The notes beneath the pieces were generated by a model, which saw nothing but the letters and a program-made list of their open reading frames with translations, searched no databases and was not told the DNA's origin. A program made the translations under genes and the position numbers. DNA of 64,000 nucleotides. Source: DASVEG01 sp035540495 (lineage in GTDB: Bacteria; Actinomycetota; Acidimicrobiia; Acidimicrobiales; CADCTF01). The stretch covers positions 3,211 through 67,210 of the forward strand of contig DATLGL010000004.1 in assembly GCA_035540495.1 (NCBI GenBank). Direction: 5' to 3'. Positions within the stretch are counted from its first letter, which is position 1, and every line of letters begins with the position of its first letter. Positions 24,860-32,021 of the stretch are shown in pieces.

Positions 24860-25441
24860 GTGCAGCCCAGTGTTGTTGTGGTCTCGGGCCCGCCGGGCAG
24901 CGGGAAGACGTCGTTGGCGGCAGCCCTGTCGACGCGGCTCGGCTGGCCGGTCGTGTCCCGGGACGCAGTCAAGGCTGGAATGATCGATGCTGAGCGGCGC
25001 CAAGAACCACCGCCCCTCGGCGACCCGCTCGCGGTGAAGGCGTACGAGGTGATGTACGAGATCGCCCGGCGCCATGTGGAGTGCGGCGTGAGCGTCATCG
25101 TTGAGAGCGCCTTCCGTGTGGATCTCTCGAAGCCGGAACTCGAAGCGATGACGGAGGGCGCTGAGGTGCGTCAGATCGCGTGCTACTGCCCGATCGAGCT
25201 GCTGATCGAGCGCTTCGATGCCCGCCGCACAAGTGATGGTCGTCGGCGAGCGCATCCAGACGACGCGGTCCTGCAGCTGTTCCGTGATGCCAGCTTCGGT
25301 TGGCACCTGTACGAGCCAGTCGAGTTGGGCGCCCCCCTCTTACAGGTGGACACGACGGACGGCTACAACCCGTGCCTCGACGACATCGACTTCTTCGCAC
25401 GAACGGCTTCTGTGCCGATCGCGAGAGCGGACGATCTGTAA
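24860..25441 (+). CDS. AAA-type P-loop small-molecule kinase
   Basis: 193 residues from GTG at 24860. Walker A is SGPPGSGKTSLAAAL; SRDAVKAG follows and VIVESAFR is at the expected hydrophobic-Glu position. CYCPIELLIERFDARR is the lid region with Arg residues. The layout matches zeta toxin, chloramphenicol phosphotransferase and shikimate-kinase-like families. No antitoxin is adjacent, so a zeta-toxin role is not supported. Function unknown. A short 80-nt spacer with no array repeat lies between it and the next gene. Confidence 0.75.
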   Translation: MQPSVVVVSGPPGSGKTSLAAALSTRLGWPVVSRDAVKAGMIDAERRQEPPPLGDPLAVKAYEVMYEIARRHVECGVSVIVESAFRVDLSKPELEAMTEGAEVRQIACYCPIELLIERFDARRTSDGRRRAHPDDAVLQLFRDASFGWHLYEPVELGAPLLQVDTTDGYNPCLDDIDFFARTASVPIARADDL

Positions 25442-25522
25442 TTGGCGTTGAAGATCAACGCTCGCGTCCGAGCGCCGATTCCATGACACCGGTCATCGCT
25501 CCGGAGCGAGGAGTTTTGCCGC

Positions 25523-26515
25523 TCACCGTCTACGCGGTCGGCGTCCCTTCCTGGCGCGAATGACTCTTGCTCGTGATCCGTTGACGAGCACAGGCAGCGT
25601 CATCTCGCTGCGGAGGTTTCCCGCGTGGAGCAGGGCTTCGAGCGCTCGATCGGGTGCGCCGGTGAGCAGAACGACCGCGCCGCCCGGGCGCAGCCATTGT
25701 TGGGCTGCCGCTCCGAGGTCGCGATAGAAGCCGGCGGCGCCGTGCTTCATGTTCCAGTTCCGGCCCCACGGGGGATCGGTCACGAGGGCGTCGATCGACT
25801 GCGGTCGCACGCGAAGCTTGCGGAAGTCGCTGCGCGTCCACCTCACTCGTGGTGACGCGGCTATTGCAGAACCTGGCGGGTTTAGATCGTTGAGCCAAAC
25901 CTTCGTCGCTCCGGCCTTGAGGCAAGCGTCGCCGATCGCGCCGCTACCGGCGAACGGGTCGAGAACGAGTTCGGCGTCTCGGAGAGGCTCCACCCGTGCG
26001 AGCGCGGCGCAGATCTCTGAGCGAAGCTGCCCGCGGGGCGGTCTGGGCCCGCCGGAACTGAGTCGTGCCGCCACCACCGCGGTGCGAAGGTCTGATCTGT
26101 GGAGGAGCCAGACCTCGTCAACCGTCGACCGTCCCGTCGCTGTCGGCCACCCGGCCGCGATCGCCGTCTCGAGGCCGCGGTATGCCGCGGAAGGAGAAAT
26201 GAGTTTGCCGTCGATCGAGACGCGCAGCGGGGGCGGACCGGCGCGACCGAACTCGAGGGGCACGTTCACGGCCGCTAGTCGCTCGGCGAGGACGCCGGCC
26301 TCACTCTCGGCAGTCGTGCGAGGAAATTCAGCGAGCACGACGAAGGCGTTCGTCGCGCAAGGGAACGTTCGCAGCGCGGCGAGATCCGCTTCGGTAGACC
26401 CGCGGATCAGACCGCGCCCGGTGGCCGTTGGCGTGAACACGTCGAGCTCGCGCTCAGCGAACTCGGAGACGAGCTCCTCGAACCCCGGTGGGCACAGAAC
26501 GACAACGTCGCGCAC
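25523..26515 (-). CDS. UPF0020-type RNA/DNA N6-methyltransferase-like protein
   Basis: About 330 residues from GTG at 26515 (frame continues to 26713, so the start is uncertain). SAM-binding motif I is ELVLDPFAGSGAIGDACLK, and motif IV is TDPPWGRNW, where UPF0020 rRNA methyltransferases have NPPYG. Its N-terminal part is likely the THUMP-like RNA-binding region. It could methylate rRNA or tRNA. The DPPW form is usual for N6-adenine or N4-cytosine methyltransferases, so a nucleic-acid substrate is probable. Weak ribosome-binding site at the chosen start. Confidence 0.7.
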   Translation of the reverse strand: MRDVVVLCPPGFEELVSEFAERELDVFTPTATGRGLIRGSTEADLAALRTFPCATNAFVVLAEFPRTTAESEAGVLAERLAAVNVPLEFGRAGPPPLRVSIDGKLISPSAAYRGLETAIAAGWPTATGRSTVDEVWLLHRSDLRTAVVAARLSSGGPRPPRGQLRSEICAALARVEPLRDAELVLDPFAGSGAIGDACLKAGATKVWLNDLNPPGSAIAASPRVRWTRSDFRKLRVRPQSIDALVTDPPWGRNWNMKHGAAGFYRDLGAAAQQWLRPGGAVVLLTGAPDRALEALLHAGNLRSEMTLPVLVNGSRARVIRARKGRRPRRR

Positions 26516-26914
26516 GGATCGGAGTCTTGCTCCCGTCGCGGAGCGCGATGGATCGACGGCGATGTGCACCTCCACGGCGGAACAGATCATCGGAGGGAGG
26601 GCCGTGTCCGCGACAGTGCAGAAGTGGCTCGGGTTGATCCGGAAGATGCATCTCGTGATCGCTGGATTGCCCTCTGCCACACCTTCGATCCCTCGGTCGG
26701 CTAACGCCGTCACGTTCTTCTCGCCGCCTTCGAGTCAGCGCGCGAGATGGAGGAGTTCGTTGCGGCTGAATCCGCCCGGTTGCAGTCGTGGAAGTCGACC
26801 GGCGAAGCGGACGCCCGAGACTGGTTGAGCGGACGGAAGCTTGAGCGTGGTAGGACTTACCCCACACCCCAGCCGCGACGTCGGTTTCCGTCGTGATGTC
26901 GCGCCGACGCGAGG

Positions 26915-26955
26915 CGTACCGATCGACGGTTCGTGGACTGGCGCGGACCGGAACC
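26915..26955 (+). repeat. Array repeat, boxes A and B
   Basis: Box A CGTACCGATCGACGG (26915-26929), box B GCGCGGACCGGAACC (26941-26955), offset 26 nt, the shortest spacing. Hairpin ACCG-ATCGA-CGGT. The 200-nt stretch left of it, to the methyltransferase start region, shows no convincing gene. Confidence 0.6.
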
Positions 26956-27016
26956 GACTGCGCGAGCGCGACGCGGTTGGTGTGTCGCAGGTTGGTCGGA
27001 ACGTACCCTCTGGGCC

Positions 27017-27637
27017 GTGACGGAGATGACGGCCGCCGAGGTCATGTATCCGCGACCGGGCTTCGGTGAGCCGCATCCGTCGGTAGCGGCGTTCCTTGCG
27101 AGGCACCAGCCGCTGATCGAGACGGAGTTCGAGTGGCCCAACGGCAGCGTCGTGACGGCGCGTGCTTTTGATGTCCTCGATGATCTTCCAAGTGAGGTAG
27201 TGCAGTCCGTCCGCTGCCTCGTGTTCACTGACGACGAGCACGTGGTGATGTGCGAGAACGTTCGCGGGGTCCGCCATGTGTGGCCAGGTGGGCGACGCGA
27301 GGTTGGCGAGACGCTCGTGGAAACGGCGTGCCGCGAGGTACTCGAGGAGACGGGGTGGGTCCTCGATCCGGAGTCGCTGAAGCACATTGGATGGCTGCAC
27401 TACGAGGCTGGGCCGCATCGAGGGCCAGACATCCCGTGGCCGCACCCGGACATCTTCCATGCGCTCTTTGCCGGCCGGGCCCGGTCGCTGCAGGCAGAAG
27501 GCTGGGTCGACACCGAGGGTTACGAGTTGTCGTCACGCGTGGTGTCTACGAAAGAGGTCGTGAGCGCCATCACCCCCGGGGACGCCGCGACGGCGCTCCT
27601 TGATGTGCTTCTCGAACGAGGTCCCCGCGATCTGTAG
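27017..27637 (+). CDS. NUDIX hydrolase
   Basis: 207 residues from GTG at 27017 (or ATG at 27026). The NUDIX box is complete: GGRREVGETLVETACREV followed by LEETGW, with the REVLEE metal ligands. The family cleaves nucleoside diphosphates linked to another group, e.g. oxidised nucleotides or sugar nucleotides. N-terminal 50 residues are not recognised. Followed by the last repeat of the array. Confidence 0.85.
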   Translation: MTEMTAAEVMYPRPGFGEPHPSVAAFLARHQPLIETEFEWPNGSVVTARAFDVLDDLPSEVVQSVRCLVFTDDEHVVMCENVRGVRHVWPGGRREVGETLVETACREVLEETGWVLDPESLKHIGWLHYEAGPHRGPDIPWPHPDIFHALFAGRARSLQAEGWVDTEGYELSSRVVSTKEVVSAITPGDAATALLDVLLERGPRDL

Positions 27638-27671
27638 CACCCGCGCGCGGCCGGTGCATCGCGGCCCTTAG

Positions 27672-27714
27672 CGACCTACGGGTCGGGATGGACTGGCGAC
27701 GCGACCGAACACCG
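27672..27714 (+). repeat. Array repeat, boxes A and B (last copy seen)
   Basis: Box A GCGACCTACGGGTCGGGAT-like (27672-27690), a short form matching the copy at 17305 with an internal deletion. Box B GCGACCGAACACC (27702-27714), offset 30 nt. Confidence 0.5.
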
Positions 27715-27736
27715 CGACGGCTGATCGGGCCGACCG

Positions 27737-27910
27737 TCACGATGAGAACAGTCCTCGCTCCTGCGAGTTGCTGCGGGTTCTCTCGAGGGCCACGAGGGAT
27801 GGCTCTGCCTGCGTCGGCCTCTTGAACACCACCACGTCCGCGGGTGGCGCGCGCTCAGCGAGCATTGCGACCGTCTTCGGCCGGTTCTCGGTGTTGTACC
27901 GCCACACCAA
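27737..27910 (-). CDS. Possible small protein or remnant (about 57 residues)
   Basis: A minus-strand frame of protein-like composition: VWRYNTENRPKTVAMLAER, then ADVVVFKRPTQAEPSLVALE, ending at TGA 27737-27739. Only TTG/GTG starts are available and no Shine-Dalgarno is seen; upstream it meets a stop. It may be the tail of a gene trimmed by a recombination event, or a real small protein. Not recognised. Confidence 0.3.
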   Translation of the reverse strand: MVWRYNTENRPKTVAMLAERAPPADVVVFKRPTQAEPSLVALERTRSNSQERGLFSS

Positions 27911-27941
27911 TCGGATGAAGGCGAGGTCGAGCCGTTCGGGT

Positions 27942-27957
27942 CCGCCCGCTTGCGCGG
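27942..27957. terminator. Hairpin between convergent and minus-strand genes
   Basis: GCCCGC-TTGC-GCGGGC perfect 6-bp stem with a tetraloop, just past the stop of the gene at 27970. Confidence 0.45.
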
Positions 27958-27969
27958 GCTACTGACAAA

Positions 27970-28359
27970 TCACTCGTGAACCGCATCCTCGGCGTTCTGT
28001 GCGAGTGGAGCCCGTAGCCACGACAACATCTCGCGGAGCGATTCGTACGCTTCGAGGCGCGCGTCGTCGCTTCCGCGGTGCTCGGCTGACTCGCAGGTCT
28101 CCCACATTCGCTCGACAACGGACGGCCCCATACTGAGCAGAGCCTCTGATCCCGCTGAGGCCCATCGCGCCAATGCGTACCGAACGACAGCCCCGACTGG
28201 CACGCCCACGCTCGCTGCTAGTGCATTGAACGTGTCCAGCGGGTCGACGTGCGAAAACAGAGCGATGTCACGTTTGAAGTTCGCGTCTGGATCGTCGCTC
28301 GAGACCTCACCGTCCCACCGCTCGAGGCGCACGATCGGGTCTGCGCTTCGCTTACCCAT
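27970..28359 (-). CDS. Conserved hypothetical protein, DUF6027-like
   Basis: 129 residues. Motif DDPDANFKRDIALFSHVDPL at 22-41 and VGAVVRYALARWASAGSEAL near 55-74 closely resemble a short family widespread in actinobacterial plasmids and ICE regions (I believe DUF6027). An acidic C-terminus (LAQNAEDAVHE) follows. Function unknown. It lies at the boundary between the cassette array and the ICE and could belong to either. Confidence 0.6.
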   Translation of the reverse strand: MGKRSADPIVRLERWDGEVSSDDPDANFKRDIALFSHVDPLDTFNALAASVGVPVGAVVRYALARWASAGSEALLSMGPSVVERMWETCESAEHRGSDDARLEAYESLREMLSWLRAPLAQNAEDAVHE

Positions 28360-28467
28360 CGAGGGAGTCTTCCAGCTGGGTGCCTGATCGCACGGAACAC
28401 CGCTCGGCGTGCTGGCTGAGCCGCACAGTCGCCGCGCTCATGAAAGCCGAGTCCGGATACGCCTAGG

Positions 28468-29151
28468 TCAGAGGCTATCGAGAGCGGCGCGCGCGTTGTC
28501 GGTGAGGGACGCTCGAGTTGCTCTCCAAGTTTGGCCGGAGGTGAGCGCGATGGCGTCGACTGAGACCACCCCCTCTTCGTACGCCAACAATCGTGTCGCG
28601 TCAGCTGATGCGAGCAGCTTCTGCTGCACTGCGTCGGACACAGCTGAGATCAGCTGTTCTTCGGAGGTGCGCTCGGCCGGCGCAACCGTGGTCGGAACCT
28701 CCTCGCTGGTCTCCGGTTCTGCGAGATACCTGGCGACGTGCTTCCGGGTATCAAGGGCGATGTTGGCCGCGATCCGCGCAGGCCGCTTGTCGAGGGGGTA
28801 GGTGGCGAGCCGCTCCCAGGCCGCGGCGATGATGGCGGCTTCGAGTTCGTCGAGCTCTGTCGCGAGAGATCGACGCTGGCGGGCGATGCTCTTCATGGTG
28901 GGTAGGAAGGCCTGGAGCAGGACACGCATGGCCGTCGGGTCAGGTCGAGCTCGAAGGAGTGCGGTGAGAATTGCGTCGTCCTCACCACGATCGTCGCTGT
29001 GGAGTTTGGCGACGACGGCGTCGGCTGTGCCGTGGTCAGCCAACCCATAGGTGGTGGCGACTCGATCGAAGTCACTGATCCATCTACGGCGGCGGACGAG
29101 TGCTGTCCATTCGCGTTCGATGCCCTGGAGGAGGCTGGGGCGGCTAGTCAC
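28468..29151 (-). CDS. Sigma-factor-like regulator (tentative)
   Basis: About 227 residues from GTG at 29151, whose first codons overlap the stop of the upstream SARP-like gene by 8 nt (coupled translation). FLPTMKSIARQRRSLATEL, then DELEAAIIAAAWERLATYPL has the helix pattern of sigma-70 region 2, and AITSGQTW-like C-terminal helices (LTSGQTWRATRASLTDNAR) could be a region-4 helix-turn-helix. Not certain. The frame extends to 29253, but that overlaps the upstream gene by 110 nt. Confidence 0.5.
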   Translation of the reverse strand: MTSRPSLLQGIEREWTALVRRRRWISDFDRVATTYGLADHGTADAVVAKLHSDDRGEDDAILTALLRARPDPTAMRVLLQAFLPTMKSIARQRRSLATELDELEAAIIAAAWERLATYPLDKRPARIAANIALDTRKHVARYLAEPETSEEVPTTVAPAERTSEEQLISAVSDAVQQKLLASADATRLLAYEEGVVSVDAIALTSGQTWRATRASLTDNARAALDSL

Positions 29152-30607
29152 GGCGGGATCCCGGCGCTGATGCGGCTTCAGGAAGCCGTTGGCCGGTGGC
29201 GGAGCGGTATTCCTCTTCGACGCGGCGTGCTCCGAGGTCGTCGCCGCCGGCAAGTCGTGCGTCGCGGTGCAGGCGGCTGAGAGTCGGGTCGAGCGGCACT
29301 GCGATGAGGCATCGGCGGGCTGTGCGCGCGGCGCGGTCGTATTGGCCTCGAGCGACGAGGTGGGGGATCACGATGGTGGCCGCATTGCGCACTGCGGCGA
29401 TCGCATCCTCAACGAGGCCTTGACGGTGGGCCCACTCGTAGCCGTGGGAGCCGGTGAAGGGCCGGCCGTCTATGCCTTCCAGAGCGGAGGCAGCGGCTTC
29501 GATGTCGTCGTCCACGCTGCCAATGACCTGGAGATCCGTCGTCACGACCGGATTGACGTGGTAACGGCCGCCAGATCGATTCGGCAGGAGGGGAGCGCCC
29601 TCTGGTGTTGATCCGAGTGCTCGCCTTGCGTCGGAGACGACGTTGATGAATCGTCCCTTGGCGGGTCGTTCGTCCCAGACAGCGCTCTTGAGCTCTGACT
29701 CGGTGGCGCCGGCCGAGTGGGTGGCGAGGTAGGTGACGAGTTCGACCATCTTCGGCGTCAGCGTTCGCGCGCCGAGGCCGGTGATCTCGACGTGGCCTAG
29801 GACGTGAACACGAATGCGACGGTCGCTGTGCTTGGCGGCGGTAGCAGTGTCGGTGCTGCCCTCGGCACTGCATCGACCGTGGTCGTGGCGGAGGTCGTCT
29901 GTGAACGCTGGCGTGAGCGCGAGACCGAGCGGCTCGAGAGCCCATCCCTCGTCGGTTGACGTGAGCGCCCACCCACTCGAGTCCGTTCCGGCCGGACTGC
30001 CGGTATCGATGATGATGCGGGCTGCGGCGGGAACTGCGGGGAGTTCTCGGCTGGCGCGACCGTCGGCCACGAGAATGAGGGCACGGTCGGCGTTGTGGTG
30101 ATGGCGGGTCATGGTGATGACGCCCGCATCGTCAGCGGTCGCCACCGCGATTTCCCAGTTCCAGCGCGCGGCCTCTTCTCGGAGCCAGGTCGTGGTGGAC
30201 GGCATGTCGGCGGCGAGGTGCAGGTCTTGAACAGCTGCGAGGTCAACGACGAGCTCTCCCTCCTCTGTTCGGCCGATCGCGAGGGGTACGTGGAGGAGCT
30301 CTGCTGCAGCGAGGGGCTTGTCGGCCGGCAGCGTCCAGAGGCGGCCTTCTCCGTCTATGCCATCGGGAGGTGGAGTGGGATCTTCGAGGAGGAGTCGTTG
30401 GCCGTTGATGGTGGACTCGATTGCTACGACCCGAGCGCCGGAGTTCTTGACGATCTGCTCGATGGAGCGGTGCACCCCGATGTGGGGCGCACCGCTCCCT
30501 TCAGCCTCGTCGGCGTGGCCGGTCGGTCCTGTGGCTGGCCACAGGAGCAGCACGACGGCGACTGCTACTGCGACGGCGACGAGCAAGTGGAGGGTGGTGA
30601 GCTGCAT
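29144..30607 (-). CDS. Membrane-anchored SARP-like transcriptional regulator
   Basis: 487 residues. A single N-terminal membrane helix (about 5-24, LHLLVAVAVAVAVVLLLW) is followed by a long middle region, then a winged-helix DNA-binding domain at about 280-350 (RIRVHVLGHVEITG ... ELVTYLATHSAGATESELK, RSGGRYHVNP) and a TPR-like BTAD region to the end. The wing-helix plus BTAD pair is the SARP signature; the membrane anchor is unusual for the family. ATGA overlap with the upstream gene shows an operon with 30607 and 28468. Confidence 0.78.
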   Translation of the reverse strand: MQLTTLHLLVAVAVAVAVVLLLWPATGPTGHADEAEGSGAPHIGVHRSIEQIVKNSGARVVAIESTINGQRLLLEDPTPPPDGIDGEGRLWTLPADKPLAAAELLHVPLAIGRTEEGELVVDLAAVQDLHLAADMPSTTTWLREEAARWNWEIAVATADDAGVITMTRHHHNADRALILVADGRASRELPAVPAAARIIIDTGSPAGTDSSGWALTSTDEGWALEPLGLALTPAFTDDLRHDHGRCSAEGSTDTATAAKHSDRRIRVHVLGHVEITGLGARTLTPKMVELVTYLATHSAGATESELKSAVWDERPAKGRFINVVSDARRALGSTPEGAPLLPNRSGGRYHVNPVVTTDLQVIGSVDDDIEAAASALEGIDGRPFTGSHGYEWAHRQGLVEDAIAAVRNAATIVIPHLVARGQYDRAARTARRCLIAVPLDPTLSRLHRDARLAGGDDLGARRVEEEYRSATGQRLPEAASAPGSRRD

Positions 30608-31317
30608 CAGACCTGGGCCTTGTTGATGCTGCCGATCACCGCTCGTGCCTGGGTGATGTAGTGCTGGTCGACGCCGTCCTCCGCCGCCACGGCAGCGACG
30701 ATCAGCTCCCTGTACTCGGTAACGGCGTAGACGATCTCGATGTAGCGGCCGTCGATGCTCCCTGCGAGTCGGCAGCCGTTGACGCCGGCGAAGGTGACCT
30801 GCTCTGCGGTGGCGAGGCGAGCCCCCGTCAGCCCAGCGTCGTTGAGGTAGTCCTCGAGGAACAGGTCAACCGCGACGGCGCCGAAGCCTGCGGGTAGCGA
30901 TCCGATCGTGATGGCGATGTCGGTGTAGTCGTACGGCTTGAGGACGAACTGCGACGAGACCGCCGAGCCTTCGTCGGAGACGTGCCAGCCGTCGGGAACG
31001 GCGGCGGTGTAGGTGTCGCCGTACACGCGTAGCGGGGCGCGGTTCCAGCCGCTGGGAGCAGCGGGGAGTTGGGCACGTCCGCCGCGACACGAGGTGTTGG
31101 ACTCGTCGCGGTCGGTTCGTGCCGCCGTTGCCTTGGCCGTGGGGGCCGCGGCTGTGACCGGCTTGGGTGCGGGCGCAGGGGTGGAATCGGACCCGCCGAT
31201 GAGGGTGCTGCCGACGATGATGGCGCCGGCGCCGAGGACTCCGGCGGCGACGAGTCGAACCCTCTTGGTCTTCGCCGAGGTCGATCCGGAGGTGGTGGTT
31301 GAGGTGGTGTTGGTCAT
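30607..31317 (-). CDS. Exported or membrane-anchored protein of unknown function
   Basis: 236 residues. Positive N-terminus (KTKRVRL), one helix near 23-42, then an Ala/Pro-rich linker (PAPAPKPVTAAAPTAKA) and a soluble domain with YGDTYTAAVPDGWHVSDEG, a form common in secreted lipoprotein-like proteins. A Cys at about residue 78 may form a disulfide with Cys at about 190. Its stop overlaps the next start by ATGA. Could be the outer-surface partner of the SARP-like regulator, or a VirB8-like component; neither is proven. Confidence 0.6.
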   Translation of the reverse strand: MTNTTSTTTSGSTSAKTKRVRLVAAGVLGAGAIIVGSTLIGGSDSTPAPAPKPVTAAAPTAKATAARTDRDESNTSCRGGRAQLPAAPSGWNRAPLRVYGDTYTAAVPDGWHVSDEGSAVSSQFVLKPYDYTDIAITIGSLPAGFGAVAVDLFLEDYLNDAGLTGARLATAEQVTFAGVNGCRLAGSIDGRYIEIVYAVTEYRELIVAAVAAEDGVDQHYITQARAVIGSINKAQV

Positions 31318-31394
31318 GGATGAGACGATGCGTTCTCATCCGGCGAGTGCCTAGACGGCGATGCCACCCATTGCCGTTAGGGGGGTCCCCAATC

Positions 31395-32021
31395 TCAGGT
31401 GTCGAGGCCGTGCTTGATCGCGTAGCGGGCGAGCTCGTCGCGGCGCGTCAGGTGCAGCTTGTGGAGTATGCGACGGGTGTGGTTCTCGACGGTCTTCGGC
31501 GAGATGAACAGCGACTCGCCGATCTGGCGGTAGGTGCGGCCCTTGGCGATCCCGACGAGCACTTCGCGTTCGCGGTCCGTCAACGATTGCGCGCTGTGGC
31601 TCTGTTGGCCAAGGCGTCGGAACTCGGCGAGAACCAGGCCGGCGAGGTCGGGGGAGAACACCCCGTCCCGCTTCGCTGCACGACGCATTGCGCTGCGCAG
31701 CTCATCGCCCGAGGTGGTCTTGAGCATGTAGCCGACCGCGCCGGCGACAACGCAGTCGAGCACGTCTCGTTCTGCTGCGCTGGAGGAGACCATCACGATG
31801 GGAGCCTCGGACGCGCATCGATGGACGACGCTGATCCCGCCCCCGTCGGGCATGAACACATCGCACGCGACGACGTCGGGTCGGGTCGCCTCGATGGCAT
31901 CGATTGCTTCGACGGCGTTGGCTGCTTCGGCGACGATCTCGAAGCCCTCGCCGAGTTCGTGACGAAGACCGCTCCTCCAGACCGGGTGGTCGTCGGCGAT
32001 TACGACGCGGAGGGTATCCAC
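31395..32021 (-). CDS. NarL/FixJ-family response regulator
   Basis: 208 residues from GTG at 32021. Receiver domain: VVIADDHPVWRSGL acidic pair, phospho-acceptor Asp in VACDVFMPDGGGI, Lys in MLKTTSGDEL. The LuxR helix-turn-helix is near 148-200: LTDREREVLVGIAKGRTYRQI, then LFISPKTVENHTRRILHKL. It is activated by the kinase that overlaps it upstream by 22-26 nt. Confidence 0.92.
   Translation of the reverse strand: MDTLRVVIADDHPVWRSGLRHELGEGFEIVAEAANAVEAIDAIEATRPDVVACDVFMPDGGGISVVHRCASEAPIVMVSSSAAERDVLDCVVAGAVGYMLKTTSGDELRSAMRRAAKRDGVFSPDLAGLVLAEFRRLGQQSHSAQSLTDREREVLVGIAKGRTYRQIGESLFISPKTVENHTRRILHKLHLTRRDELARYAIKHGLDT

Larger units (their letters stand above)
121..27714 (+). other. Integron-like array of single-gene cassettes
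   Basis: About 33 unrelated small genes, in both orientations and spaced by 20-360 nt. A composite non-coding repeat lies at the right-hand side of many of them: box A, then about 15-20 variable nt, then box B. Clear copies start at 2401, 3312, 4279, 7193, 8198 (split by an IS), 10343, 17305, 18203, 18784, 20313, 22387, 23186, 24724, 26915 and 27672. Weaker variants start at 12681, 13493, 13931, 14744 and 24005. All are on the + strand although genes point both ways. This matches cassette logic (one gene plus one recombination site in fixed polarity) better than random MITE insertion. Canonical attC boxes (RYYYAAC/GTTRRRY) are not seen and no integrase is in view, so the mechanism is unknown. 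Confidence 0.65.

Noticed and set aside
24860..25441. Zeta toxin
   Set aside because: The P-loop kinase fold fits, but there is no epsilon antitoxin and many harmless small-molecule kinases look the same.
121..27714. Canonical integron attC sites
   Set aside because: No paired RYYYAAC/GTTRRRY boxes could be found around the repeats and no IntI gene is in the window. Only the layout is integron-like.
121..27714. CRISPR array
   Set aside because: Repeats are 0.5-3 kb apart with genes between them, vary in sequence, and no cas genes are present.
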